From contig CATOTH010000009.1 of assembly GCA_951813065.1 (NCBI GenBank), positions 62,001 to 126,000 of the forward strand: a stretch of 64,000 nucleotides of DNA, given 5' to 3'. The DNA comes from an uncultured Bryobacterales bacterium (lineage in GTDB: Bacteria; Acidobacteriota; Terriglobia; Bryobacterales; UBA6623). Within the stretch, counting starts at the first letter, position 1, and every line of letters starts with the position of its first letter. The notes beneath the pieces are model-generated. The model had not been told where the DNA came from, did not search any database, and worked only from the letters and a program-made list of their open reading frames with translations. The position numbers and the translations under genes were made by a program. This document shows, piece after piece, positions 9,478 through 18,503 of the stretch.

Positions 9478-12400
9478 TTACTCCCTTGTAATTGTCTCGT
9501 CCAGGTTCAATAGCACCCTGGAAATCGCCGTCCACGATGCAACCTCGGTGACCGGCGAGTCGGAGTCGATAGCCCTTGGGGGGCTGTCGCCGAAGGCCAG
9601 TGCTACAGCGTCGAGATCCCCCGACTCCAGGCGAACGCGCTGGTCCGCCAGCATGGCCATGAGTTCGTCGATTTCCTCTTGTTGCGGCGCACGCGAGAGC
9701 ACCCGTTTGAACGCATAGTCTAGGCGTTCGGGGTCATTCTCTCCACCTTCGCGAACAGTGCGCCGGCCCAATTCGCGCGCAGCCTCGAGGAATACCGTTT
9801 CATTCAATGTAACGAGTGCCTGCAACGGTGTATTGGAGCGGTCGCGTTTCACGCACGAAAAATTGCCCGTCGGAGTGTCGAAGGCGGTAAGCACCGGGAA
9901 GGGAACTGAGCGATATCGAAAGGCGTATAAGGAGCGGCGGTAGCGGTGCGCTCCATCCTCGACATACCAGCGCTTCGGTCCATAGCTGATGGGCGGAACA
10001 AACAATGACTCGGGTGCAGGCGGATAGACAGGCGGGCCCCCGACCTGAGGCGTCATCAGCCCGCTAGATGCGAGAGCGATGTCCCTGACCAACTCGCCGT
10101 CCACTCGGAAGCGAGATCCGCGAGCCAGCAGTCGATTCTTGGGGTCCCGCTCGAGAAGCTCGGGCGTCGCGCGGGACGACTGGCGGTAGGTCTCGGAGGA
10201 TACGATCAGCCGGTGCAAATGCTTCAGGCTCCAGCCGCTGTCCATTAGCTCCACGGCAAGCCAGTCAAGCAGATCTGGGTGCGAAGGATCAGCAGCCTGT
10301 CGGCCGAAGTCTTCGGAGGTCTCAACGATGCCCGTTCCGAAGTGACCTTGCCAAAGCCTGTTCGCGATGGCGCGGGCAGTCGTCGGCGAGTCTCGGTCCA
10401 CTAGCCATTGGGCGAATGCCAGACGGGCGGGAATCACTTGTTGAGCGGGCATTTCGTGCAGGAAGCCGGGAACTCCCGCCTCGACTTCCTCGGTGGGGCG
10501 CAAGAAGTCGCCGCGCTGGAGCATGCTTGTCATCCGCGGTGCCGAGCGCTCTTGCATTACCAGTTGGGTAGACCCCTCTGGGTGCCGGTCGCGCAACTCT
10601 TCGATTCTGCGATTCGCGTCGGACCACTCCGACACCGTAGTCCTCCAGTAGCTGAAGACCGCCGCTTCTTGTTCCCGTGTTCGCTCGTCCCGCGGGATCG
10701 ATGCCAGGATCTCTCGTACCTTGGCGGGAACCGGGTCGGCTGTTGCGTTGCCCTCGTGTGTATAGGAGAAGCGGTACCGACCAAGATTTAGGGATTGGTT
10801 GTCGTCGGAATTCCAGCCGCCGTGCTTCATGACCAGATTGAACTTCAGGAGCATGGGCTCCTTGACAACCAGGGGCTCGCCAAGCTGGAATACAGCCTTC
10901 CGAGGCACGTTACGCCGTCCCGTCCCGGCGTCTATGTGCCAGGCGCTCATCTCGAATCCGTCGATCGCGAATCCAACATCTCCAAGGATCCTGCGTTTCT
11001 GGTCCTTGTCCGGGAAGAGGAATGGGTCCAGCCAAGTCAGCGGTGGATTGACATCCGCCGTCGCGTGCCTGATTGCCAACTTCTTCCATTTCTTCGGATC
11101 GTTTTCGGGTGCAACCTGAACTTCGAATTCGGTGAGCGCGGCCGTGCCTCTGAATGATCTGCCCGGGCCCCCCAGCGGGAGATTTGGATCAGTCAGCAAT
11201 TCAAGACGGAATGCCTTGACCTTTCCGGACTCGATCCGCGCCTCGGGCGTGACTACGCTGCGGGTCGGGGCGTAGCCGTCGGCAAGTATCGATTTGTCGG
11301 GGAGGACTTGGTACTTCTCACCGCTACCAAGCTTGATGTGGGTGTCGAGGACAGTCCACTTGGGCTGGGTGTTGGACTCCGATGCCTCCCACTCGGCCAT
11401 CCGGTCCCGCCAGTCCGGACTGGTCTCTCGCAATCGATTCTCGATTTCCTCGATGCCGGAGAAGATCTCGGCCCGGATTTGGTTCTCAACTGGCGTGTAG
11501 ACGGCCTGGACGGACTCGTGGGAGTTGTTGATAAACGCGAAAATTCGGTAATAGTCGCGCTGCGAAATGGGATCGTACTTATGGTCGTGGCATTGGGCGC
11601 ACTGAACTGTAAGGCCAAGCACCGCCTTTCCGATGGCGTCCATGCGGTCGAACATTGCCTCCATCCGGAATTGCTCGGGATTGGCACCGCCCTCGGCGTT
11701 GATCATCGAATTCCGCAGGAAGCCGGTTGCCACGAGATTGTCCTGTGACGCTGCCGGGAGCAGATCGCCGGCTATCTGCTCCACGATGAACCGGTCATAA
11801 GGGACGTCCGAATTCAGCGCATTGACCACCCAGTCTCGGTAGAACCAGACCTGGCGAGGCTTGTCCTTCTCGAATCCATCCGAATCGGCGTACCTGGCGG
11901 CGTCGAGCCAGATCCGTCCCCAGCGCTCGCCGTAGTGCGGGGAAGCGAGCAGCCGTGCAACCTCGCGCTCAAAGGCTCCCGGAGCGGTGTCCGCGAGGAA
12001 TCTCTTCGTTTCCTCGATCGTGGGTGGCAGTCCGGTAAGGTCCAGGCTGAGGCGGCGCAGCTGAGTCTCCCTAGTAGCCCGGGGAGCCGGGTCTAGGCCC
12101 TCGGCGCCCAACTTTGCCAGCACGAAACTGTCGATGGGGTTTTGTCCCCAGGCAGCAGGCGCTCGGGGCAGGACCGGACGGACGGGAGGCACGAATGCCC
12201 AGTGCCGCTTCAATCCAGCCTCCGTGCCGGAGCCATCGGGCCAAACCGCTCCTTCAGCAATCCATTGGCGGATGTTCGCAATTTCCGGGTCCGACAATTG
12301 GCCGCCCATCGGCATGCGGTTGCCGTCACCCAAGCCAGCTACACGGAGGTAGAGGCTGCTTGCATCCGGTGCACGGGGAACGACACGTTTACCGCTAGGA

Positions 12401-12594
12401 CCGGCTGCCATCACGACATCGCGGGAGTCGAGGCGCAACTGGCCAAGCTGCTGTTGCTCACCGTGGCAGACGTAGCACTTGGCTGCGAAGATTGGTTCGA
12501 CGTCAGCGGCGAAATCCACGCCCTGGGCCGACACAGAGAATACGGAGAGCGAAACCAGAACCGAAACTACGCGCACTTTCGAGGCCCGACACAC
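9478..12594 (-). CDS. Exported PSCyt1-DUF1549-DUF1553 (PSD1) cytochrome protein
   Basis: 1,038 residues with a GTG start; an alternative GTG is at 12576. A signal peptide ([19 protein letters not shown]) precedes a PSCyt1 domain with the haem motif CYVCH at residues 40-44. DUF1549 (PSCyt2) follows, with [32 protein letters not shown] and a second haem-like motif [13 protein letters not shown] beta-rich insert lies in the middle, and the C-terminal part is DUF1553 (PSD1), with [21 protein letters not shown] and [25 protein letters not shown]. It is transcribed together with the DUF1501 gene three bases downstream. Such pairs are abundant in Acidobacteria and Planctomycetes and are thought to oxidise polymers or sugars outside the cytoplasm. 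It is longer than its relative at 56020 (782 residues) mainly because of the middle insert. Confidence 0.92.
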   Translation of the reverse strand: MCRASKVRVVSVLVSLSVFSVSAQGVDFAADVEPIFAAKCYVCHGEQQQLGQLRLDSRDVVMAAGPSGKRVVPRAPDASSLYLRVAGLGDGNRMPMGGQLSDPEIANIRQWIAEGAVWPDGSGTEAGLKRHWAFVPPVRPVLPRAPAAWGQNPIDSFVLAKLGAEGLDPAPRATRETQLRRLSLDLTGLPPTIEETKRFLADTAPGAFEREVARLLASPHYGERWGRIWLDAARYADSDGFEKDKPRQVWFYRDWVVNALNSDVPYDRFIVEQIAGDLLPAASQDNLVATGFLRNSMINAEGGANPEQFRMEAMFDRMDAIGKAVLGLTVQCAQCHDHKYDPISQRDYYRIFAFINNSHESVQAVYTPVENQIRAEIFSGIEEIENRLRETSPDWRDRMAEWEASESNTQPKWTVLDTHIKLGSGEKYQVLPDKSILADGYAPTRSVVTPEARIESGKVKAFRLELLTDPNLPLGGPGRSFRGTAALTEFEVQVAPENDPKKWKKLAIRHATADVNPPLTWLDPFLFPDKDQKRRILGDVGFAIDGFEMSAWHIDAGTGRRNVPRKAVFQLGEPLVVKEPMLLKFNLVMKHGGWNSDDNQSLNLGRYRFSYTHEGNATADPVPAKVREILASIPRDERTREQEAAVFSYWRTTVSEWSDANRRIEELRDRHPEGSTQLVMQERSAPRMTSMLQRGDFLRPTEEVEAGVPGFLHEMPAQQVIPARLAFAQWLVDRDSPTTARAIANRLWQGHFGTGIVETSEDFGRQAADPSHPDLLDWLAVELMDSGWSLKHLHRLIVSSETYRQSSRATPELLERDPKNRLLARGSRFRVDGELVRDIALASSGLMTPQVGGPPVYPPAPESLFVPPISYGPKRWYVEDGAHRYRRSLYAFRYRSVPFPVLTAFDTPTGNFSCVKRDRSNTPLQALVTLNETVFLEAARELGRRTVREGGENDPERLDYAFKRVLSRAPQQEEIDELMAMLADQRVRLESGDLDAVALAFGDSPPRAIDSDSPVTEVASWTAISRVLLNLDETITRE

Positions 12595-12600
12595 ATTATA
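12595..12600 (-). promoter_or_regulatory. Possible -10 box (TATAAT) at the start of the PSD1 gene
   Basis: On the minus strand the consensus TATAAT abuts the GTG at 12594. If it is used, transcription would begin inside the annotated first codons, which favours the downstream GTG at 12576 or a leaderless mRNA. No good -35 hexamer is seen, so this may be chance. Confidence 0.25.
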
Positions 12601-13115
12601 TGTGGGCGCATCTGTTCGGCAGGGTCACCTCCGCTGGGTCGAGTTGCTGTCTGGCCGGCTCGAGAGGCCACGATTGAGTCGGTTACAGCCCGGGTGCTCA
12701 TGGAGTGGGTCGACCCTTGCCGTCGGTCAAGACGGGTGAAGGTGACCCTAGGTCTTCGTACGGTCCCCGGGCGAGCCGACTGAAGAGCCCTTTGTGCCGG
12801 CCACACTAGGACCACCGAAATGGGCCAAGCGACCAGACGGATGGACGGTAATCAACAGTGCGTTTGTCTCTTCTGTGCAGCCGGGCTCCTGCCTCGCACG
12901 ACAGAACCTGCTGAGGGTCATCGTGTGGCAATACACAACGATTGGTATGGATGGGATCGACCCATTCTGGCGAGATGCCGATCTGAGCGACACATCGACA
13001 CGGGCCGTGGAACCTCGGCACAAGAATTGGGACGGTGTTTGCGGCAGGGTAACAAGCCGCAAACAGGGAGACAACTGGAAAGCCAATGGCGCTATGAACT
13101 GTAGAATAGGCTTGC
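12601..13115. other. Divergent intergenic region, 0.5 kb
   Basis: This separates the minus-strand PSD1 gene from the plus-strand sulfatase and should hold both promoters. I see no convincing coding sequence or RNA gene. A plus-strand frame with plausible composition (about 12940-13100) has no recognisable motif. Confidence 0.4.
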
Positions 13116-14603
13116 ATGGCCATGCCTCGCAGTGCTCGGCTTCCGGCGAGCGCGACTCGACGTGAGTTTCTGACGGCGTCCGTAGCTGGAATCGGTTCGT
13201 CCCTGGGTTGCAGGCAACCTCCTGCGGGCGAGCCAGGTTCCGGTGCGCGCGCACCGAACATTGTGTTCATCATGGCGGACGATCTGGGCTATGGCGAACT
13301 CGGATGCTACGGCCAGGAGAAAATCCTGACGCCAAACATTGACCGAATGGCAACAGAGAGCATGCGCTTCTCGGACGCGTATTCGGGTTGCTCTGTTTGC
13401 GCCCCGGCCCGTAGCGTGCTCATGACGGGGATGCACATGGGCCACACCTCTGTCCGCTCCAATCCGGGCGGGGTGCCGCTCTCGGCAGAGGACACAACCG
13501 TAGCGGAGTCGCTGAAGGAACTGGGCTACGCGACGGGCTGCTTTGGCAAATGGGGCCTTGGCGACATCGGGACGGACGGTGTCCCTTGGAAGCAAGGGTT
13601 TGATGAGTTCGTCGGCTACCTCCACCAGGCTCATGCACACTACTTCTATCCTCATTACATCTACGACAACGAGAGGCACTTGACCCTGGAAGGAAATCAA
13701 GGCCATGGACGGGGTACGTACTCGCACGACGTGATCGCGGACAGGACGCTTGAGTTCATAGAAAAGAACAAGGATCGGCCGTTCTTCTGCTACGTGCCGT
13801 TCACCATCCCACATGCTGAGTATGTCGCTCCCGATGACGAGATCTACGCCCAGTACAGCGGCAAGTTCGAAGAGGTCGAGCTGCCCCGGAATCCGAACAG
13901 GCCGACACGCCTGATTCGGCCTGACCAGCCGCACGCCACGCTTGCAGCGATGATCACGAGGCTAGACCGGGACGTCGGTCGTATCCTGAAACAGCTCGCC
14001 GACCTTGGCTTGGCCGAGGACACGATCGTGTTCTTCACGTCCGACAACGGGGCTGCCGCGGCCAGCTGGACAGACTATTTCCAAAGCAGCGGTCCGCTAC
14101 GAGGAGCGAAGCGGACGTTCTACGAAGGAGGCATTCGTGTTCCTATGCTGGTGCGCTGGCCTGGGAGAATCCAAGCGGGGTCGGAAAGCGGCCACGTTTG
14201 GGGGTTTCACGACTTCCTGCCGACTGCGCTGGAACTGGCTGGTGCGGCCTCTCCGGAAGCTACGGACGGAATCTCGGTCGTGCCGACCATGCTGGACCAG
14301 GGAGTTCAGCAAAAGCACGACTATTTGTACTGGGAACTGCCTCGGTACATCGGTGCAACCGGGGAGTTCGTTGACGAGATTCCGCAGCAGGCTTTGCGAT
14401 TAGGCAAATGGAAGGCCGTGCGCCCGAAACCGGACGGTGAACTCGAGCTATACAACTTGGAGGAAGATCTCGGAGAGACACGCAACATAGCCGGGCAGAA
14501 TCCTAATGTGATTGCGCGAATTGAAGCGTTGCTCCTGGAAGCCCGCGAGCCGCCTAGGGCTCAATCCGAACTCGAGCACATCTGGTGGGACAGGAAGGGC
14601 TGA
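13116..14603 (+). CDS. Exported arylsulfatase-type sulfatase
   Basis: 495 residues. A twin-arginine-like signal (TRREFLTASVAGIGSSLGC, residues 14-32) suggests Tat export; the cysteine could be lipid-modified, but the lipobox is poor. The sulfatase domain starts at about residue 47 with APNIVFIMADDLGYGELGCYG, whose aspartates 55 and 56 bind calcium. The catalytic site CAPAR (residues 95-99) fits the CxPxR signature in which the cysteine becomes formylglycine, although the usual serine is alanine. FGKWGLGD, the Asp-Asn pair in FFTSDNGAAAA and the late KWKAVRPKPDGELELYNLEEDLGETRN agree with the arylsulfatase A group. It would need a formylglycine-generating enzyme or anaerobic maturase, not present here. 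It probably releases sulfate from sulfated glycans. Confidence 0.93.
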   Translation: MAMPRSARLPASATRREFLTASVAGIGSSLGCRQPPAGEPGSGARAPNIVFIMADDLGYGELGCYGQEKILTPNIDRMATESMRFSDAYSGCSVCAPARSVLMTGMHMGHTSVRSNPGGVPLSAEDTTVAESLKELGYATGCFGKWGLGDIGTDGVPWKQGFDEFVGYLHQAHAHYFYPHYIYDNERHLTLEGNQGHGRGTYSHDVIADRTLEFIEKNKDRPFFCYVPFTIPHAEYVAPDDEIYAQYSGKFEEVELPRNPNRPTRLIRPDQPHATLAAMITRLDRDVGRILKQLADLGLAEDTIVFFTSDNGAAAASWTDYFQSSGPLRGAKRTFYEGGIRVPMLVRWPGRIQAGSESGHVWGFHDFLPTALELAGAASPEATDGISVVPTMLDQGVQQKHDYLYWELPRYIGATGEFVDEIPQQALRLGKWKAVRPKPDGELELYNLEEDLGETRNIAGQNPNVIARIEALLLEAREPPRAQSELEHIWWDRKG

Positions 14604-14902
14604 AGCGGTCGCTAGCCGTTTCCGCCATTGGGATGCGTTTCGGGCAGGGCGCGCGTCCCGGATCGCGGACAGCTTGCGTGGCGCCGACATCCCAGAATCA
14701 CGTCGGGACCCCACTCCGGACCGTCGGGTTGTCACGGGAACGTGGACGAATCCTGGGACTTGCCGCAATGGATCGTTTCAGACATCTCAGCAGCGTCCGG
14801 GGACACCTGCTGGCCTGGCGGATGTGCGCGGTCCGGCAGTCCTGACCACTGCGGCCCAGCTATCTGCCGTCAGTGGCCATTGGTTCGCCGGGACGGCCCT
14901 CA
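14604..14902. other. Intergenic region, 0.3 kb
   Basis: Convergent gap between the sulfatase and the rhodanese remnant on the opposite strand. No gene or clear terminator is seen. Confidence 0.4.
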
Positions 14903-15082
14903 TTAGCTACATTTGAGATCCCTACCTGGACGCCCGTTCTCTCCAGCGGTAGCGTAGCCGTCACGCTTCCACCAGTCTAGGCCACCTATCGGTTCTCGCA
15001 CCTGAAAGCCGAGGGGCAAGAGCTTGAGGGCAGTCTCTGTCAAGGCATTGCATCTTATGCCATCGCAGTAGCAGACATAGGT

Positions 15083-15090
15083 CCTCGATC
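15083..15090 (+). repeat. 8-bp target-site duplication, left copy (CCTCGATC)
   Basis: Identical to 16184-16191. Collapsing the two copies restores the rhodanese frame, which is strong evidence that they arose by insertion. Confidence 0.85.
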
Positions 15091-15339
15091 GTAACCGTTA
15101 TGGGATGGTTCGCCCGTGGTCTGCGGGTCGCGTCGGGACGGCCAGGAGGCTGGGGCGAGCGTGGCCAGGCACAGTTGCGGAACGCATCAGTGACGGGGAC
15201 TCGTGGCACAGGGCCGAGACGATCGATGCTGGCAGAGCGGCGGCCGCTACTGGTGCCGGCCCGGCCGCACCTGGCGGCATCGGGATGCGGGCTGCCGCCG
15301 GTGGCGTTGCCACCCGGAGCTTGGCGAGCCCACGCCAAC

Positions 15340-15939
15340 TCATTCCGCAGGCGGCTCGCCGGGAACTTGCTGAGCGGCCACCGTGCGGGGCTCGTCCTCA
15401 GCGGACGTCGACTTCGATCCCCCGCGAGGCTCCCCGGCGGCTAGCGCCTCCAGAACTCCCTCGCTGCGCGCAGTGCGTTGGGCGATGCCTGCCAACTCCT
15501 TCGTCAGTCCGTTGGCCCGGGCCGTCAATGTTTCGAATGCCCTGTCGCTCCGCTCCAGGGCTAGCTGGATCGCCTGCTCCCTTTTCTCGGCCTCCCTGTC
15601 AAAGGCCTGCTGCCGCTTCTCGGCCTCCCTGTCAAAGGCCTGCTCCCGCTTCTCGGCCTCCCTGTCGATCCGCTCCAGGGTTGCCTGGATCGCCTGCTCG
15701 CGCTTCTCGGCCTCCCTGTCGATCCGCTCCAGGGTTGCCTGGATCGCCTGCTCCCTTCTCTGGGCCTCCTTGTCGAAGGCCTGCTCCCGCTTCTCGGCCT
15801 CCCTGTCGATCCGCTCCAAGAGCATCTGAAAGTCCCGCTGGTGCCCGACAAGCCACCTGTACGCAAGCGTTGCCAGCAACGCGAAGAAAGCAATCAGGAC
15901 GCCGAGGGCCCGCACCTCGGCTGTTGCCCACTCCACCAT
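15340..15939 (-). CDS. Membrane-anchored coiled-coil protein with 11-residue repeats (cargo of the insertion)
   Basis: 199 residues from the ATG at 15939, chosen because it places MVEWATAEVRALGVLIAFFAL at the N-terminus. This gives one transmembrane helix (about residues 9-28) followed by a cytoplasmic or periplasmic rod. The rod, about residues 35-125, is built from near-identical blocks: hendecads of the type AFDREAEKREQ, and a longer 18-residue form with IQATLERIDREAEKREQ. The repeats are also visible at DNA level in 15570-15830. After it comes a helix with ALTARANGLTKELAGIAQRT-like composition and a disordered Gly/Ser/Pro tail. The function is unknown. No enzymatic domain is present; an oligomerising scaffold or nucleoid-like protein is conceivable. 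Position within the element suggests it travels with it. Confidence 0.7.
   Translation of the reverse strand: MVEWATAEVRALGVLIAFFALLATLAYRWLVGHQRDFQMLLERIDREAEKREQAFDKEAQRREQAIQATLERIDREAEKREQAIQATLERIDREAEKREQAFDREAEKRQQAFDREAEKREQAIQLALERSDRAFETLTARANGLTKELAGIAQRTARSEGVLEALAAGEPRGGSKSTSAEDEPRTVAAQQVPGEPPAE
15570..15830 (-). repeat. Imperfect tandem 33/54-bp repeats encoding the coiled coil
   Basis: Short blocks such as CTTCTCGGCCTCCCTGTC recur six or more times at spacings of 33 or 54 bases, all multiples of three, so the coiled coil can lengthen or shorten without frameshift. Confidence 0.75.
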
Positions 15940-16183
15940 TGCGACTACGTTACAGCATCGGCGCATGGGCCGCCACCGCGACGGCCCGCCCCCTCCTGCC
16001 TGCGACACGGGGACTACGGCGGCGCTTGCAAGCACCGGCTGCCAAGCCGAGTCAGCAACACCATCCAGAATCGCCGTTCCGGCCGCGCGCGGTTCGCTCG
16101 CCTCTCAAGGCATCGCTCGGTTCGGTACCGTCCGGCAGGGACAGGTGCCCTTGCCAACTCCCACGGACCGCCCGAACGATGTC

Positions 16184-16191
16184 CCTCGATC
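16184..16191 (+). repeat. 8-bp target-site duplication, right copy (CCTCGATC)
   Basis: Matches 15083-15090 exactly and abuts the right end of the insertion. Confidence 0.85.
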
Positions 16192-16562
16192 TGTCGAGGG
16201 ATTTCGTCGAATCGAGGCAGATCTCCCTGTGGGGCAGGCTGGTTGCCCCCGGGATGTGCGCCCGGGCATAGGCCTGTGCAGAGCGTCCGTCAATGACCGT
16301 GATGGGTTCGCCCCAGCCTACGGCCTCGTAGAGATCCCAGGAATCCATTTCGTAAGCGAGCTTGCTCTGGTTGTGGTCCAGCTGATGGGCGCTCGTTTCG
16401 ATCGAGGAGGTCACAATCCCAGTCCACTGGGGACCGACGCATGCGCCCACGGCCGGCTGCCGCTCGTTCTGGTCGATCGCCAGGAGCCGGCCACCGCGAC
16501 CCTGCTCAGGGCTTGAGGTCTTTGAGCGGCTCTCACCCTTCGCGCGATTTGCGCAATTTGCG

Positions 16563-16591
16563 TTGCTCTGGCAAACAAGTTGTGGTAGTGT
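16563..16591 (+). promoter_or_regulatory. Candidate sigma70-type promoter of the ammonium transporter
   Basis: TTGCTC, then 17 bases, then TAGTGT, ending about 70 bases before the GTG start. Four of six positions match the consensus in each box. Suggestive only. Confidence 0.25.
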
Positions 16592-16662
16592 CTCGTTGCG
16601 CTAGCAGTCGAGGCGTGGCGCCCCGCTACGCCCTGTGACCGCAATTGTGAAAGGAGCGAAAA

Positions 16663-18057
16663 GTGTATTGGAACCAACCTGGATCCCACGGCGCCTGTCG
16701 CAACGCGGCAGTCCGTCACGCGGCGAGGCTAGGAAGCCTCTCGGCGATATTCTTCCTTGCGCTCTCCCCGACCGAGGCGCGCGCCGCTGTCGAGGGCGAG
16801 TCGGCATTTGTTTTCAACACCTTCGCATTCCTGGTCTGGGGTGCGCTTGTGATGTGGATGGCGGCTGGCTTCACCATGCTCGAATCGGGTTCCGTCCGCA
16901 CCAAGAACGCGTCAGCGATCTGTCTCAAGAACATCGGGCTGTACTCGATTGCTGGATTGACCTTCTACGCGGTTGGCTTCAATTTCATGTACGTCGGTGT
17001 CGAACCCGGCGGCTGGTTCGGCTCGTTGAATTTCCTGTACGGCCCCTCGGCGGACGAGATCGGCCTCTTGGACGGACAGGAGGAAGCTGCTGCCGCAGTC
17101 ATAGGCAACGGCTATTCGACGATGTCGAACTGGTACTTCCAGATGGTCTTCGTCGCAACCACTGCTTCGATCGTCTCTGGTGCTCTTGCCGAGCGTGTCA
17201 AGCTGTGGTCATTTTTTATCTTCATCACCGTCTTGACAGCCTTCATCTACCCGCTCGTCGGCGCTTGGACATGGGGCGGCGGATGGCTTGCGGAAATGGG
17301 CTTCAAGGACTTTGCCGGATCCACGATAGTCCACTCTACTGGCGGTTGGGCGGCACTGGCAGGCGCATTGATCGTCGGTCCGAGGAAGGGAAAGTTTCGC
17401 CCCGATGGCAGCGTCAAGATTACCCCACCGTCAAACGTACCCATCGTGACTCTCGGAGTGTTCATCCTCTGGTTGGGCTGGTTCGGCTTCAACGGGGGCT
17501 CACAGCTTGCCATGGGCGGTGCGCTTGACGCCGTGGCTGTCAGCAACATCTTCACCAACACCAATCTCGCCGCATGCGCGGGGGTCATGACCGCCATTTG
17601 CCTGTCTCGGCCGATCTTGGGTCGCCTGGATCTCTATGCGGGACTCAACGGAACCCTCGCCGGCTTGGTGGCGGTTACCGCGGCTCCCGACATCGTCGGA
17701 CACCACTGGGCCGTGATCATTGGTGCTACCGGTGGGCTGGTCTGTCTTGTCGCTCTAAGGCTTCTGGAAGTGCTCAAGATCGATGATGTGGTAGGGGCTG
17801 TGCCGGCCCATCTCTTCGCGGGTGTTTGGGGCACGCTCGCCGTTTGCATTGCCGGTGGCGGCAACTTCCTCGTACAACTTGTCGGGATCTTGGCCATCGG
17901 CGTCTTTGTATTCGGCACGTCGATGCTCACTTGGTTCGCCATCGACCGGACGTTGGGCTCCCGGGTTTCGACCACGGTCGAGGTGCTGGGTCAGGACGTT
18001 GGTGAGCTGGGCATCGAAGCCTATCCGGAGTTCGTCGTGATGCCGGAAGAAGACTGA
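16663..18057 (+). CDS. amt: Ammonium transporter (Amt/MEP/Rh family)
   Basis: 464 residues. The GTG start is preceded by a strong AAAGGAG at seven bases' distance. An N-terminal signal peptide of about 40 residues ends near EARAAVEG, followed by eleven membrane helices as expected for Amt. Family motifs include NTFAFLVWGALVMWMAAGFTML, the pore histidine region STIVHSTGGWAALAGALIVGPR, GWFGFNGGS and the second pore histidine in VPAHLFAGVWGTLAV. The cytoplasmic tail TTVEVLGQDVGELGIEAYPEF is the usual GlnK-contacting end. It conducts ammonium across the inner membrane. No glnK (P-II) gene follows, although amt and glnK are usually neighbours. Confidence 0.97.
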   Translation: MYWNQPGSHGACRNAAVRHAARLGSLSAIFFLALSPTEARAAVEGESAFVFNTFAFLVWGALVMWMAAGFTMLESGSVRTKNASAICLKNIGLYSIAGLTFYAVGFNFMYVGVEPGGWFGSLNFLYGPSADEIGLLDGQEEAAAAVIGNGYSTMSNWYFQMVFVATTASIVSGALAERVKLWSFFIFITVLTAFIYPLVGAWTWGGGWLAEMGFKDFAGSTIVHSTGGWAALAGALIVGPRKGKFRPDGSVKITPPSNVPIVTLGVFILWLGWFGFNGGSQLAMGGALDAVAVSNIFTNTNLAACAGVMTAICLSRPILGRLDLYAGLNGTLAGLVAVTAAPDIVGHHWAVIIGATGGLVCLVALRLLEVLKIDDVVGAVPAHLFAGVWGTLAVCIAGGGNFLVQLVGILAIGVFVFGTSMLTWFAIDRTLGSRVSTTVEVLGQDVGELGIEAYPEFVVMPEED

Positions 18058-18503
18058 TCGATATGGGTAACTCGGCTGCTCCGCCGGTGGCGGACGACGG
18101 TGTGCTCACCGCTTGGAGCCGGTCCCGACATGGCTGATGCCAAGATCCCCCCATCGAGAGATCCGACAGTCGGCTGGGTCTTCGAGCGATCCTTCGCTCC
18201 CACGCTCCATATGCCCGTTGTGATGGCCCGAATTGCCGGGTGCACCAAACTTGACTTGCGCACCTTGCTCGCAGGGTTTATTCGAAGGCCGGACTTGCAG
18301 GCTGGATAGGTCCGGGGCCATGATCCTGATTTCCCTGTGACGGCAGGAATGCGCTCAGTTTGTTCCGGGTCTCAGCTGGTAGCGGGGCCGCCACGCAATC
18401 CTGGCCCATCGGTCAGTCTCATGCGCTGAGAAATGAGGCCATGCCTCAGACCGGTGAATCCCCGTCCCGTGACGTGGGAGGGGGATTCTCTGGACGCTAT
18501 GCC
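18058..18503. other. Convergent intergenic region, 0.45 kb
   Basis: Between amt and the 3' end of htrA. A minus-strand inverted repeat TGAGGC-ATG-GCCTCA followed by ATTTCTC (about 18430-18450) could be a weak terminator for htrA. A short plus-strand frame (about 18130-18306) lacks recognisable features and is not called. Confidence 0.3.

Larger units (their letters stand above)
15091..16183. mobile_element. 1,093-bp insertion element without transposase, carrying one coiled-coil gene
   Basis: Defined by the precise interruption of the rhodanese gene and the flanking 8-bp direct repeats. The left end starts GTAACCGTTATGGG and the right end, read inward, starts GACATCGTTCGGGC. With one gap they match at about 14 of 22 positions, a weak terminal inverted repeat. 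An 8-bp duplication and a GTAA terminus are features of the IS66 family, but the element is too short for that family's transposase and no transposase motif is visible. It is therefore probably non-autonomous, mobilised in trans. Its only convincing gene is the coiled-coil membrane protein at 15340-15939, with about 250 bases of non-coding sequence on each side. Confidence 0.75.
14903..16450 (-). pseudogene. Rhodanese-like protein gene split by an insertion element
   Basis: The gene lies in two parts on the minus strand. The N-terminal part (16450 down to 16184) encodes EMDSWDLYEAV...VIDGRSAQAYARAHIPGATSLPHREI. The C-terminal part (15090 down to the TAA at 14903) encodes TYVCYCDGIRCNALTE, which contains the rhodanese active-site loop with its cysteine, then ALKLLPLGFQVREPIGGLDWWKRDGYA. 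Removing bases 15091-16183 plus one copy of the 8-bp repeat CCTCGATC joins the halves exactly in frame (...DRSR|TYVCYCDG...), giving a complete single-domain rhodanese. The interrupted gene now reads into the insert and stops, so the sulfurtransferase is presumably inactive. The start at 16450 is the longest option; a GTG at 16414 is also possible. Confidence 0.9.

Noticed and set aside
15105..16271. Long plus-strand open frame (388 codons) rich in Pro, Arg and Ser
   Set aside because: It is the antisense of the repetitive coiled-coil gene and crosses both ends of the insertion element; the repeats and high GC keep it open.
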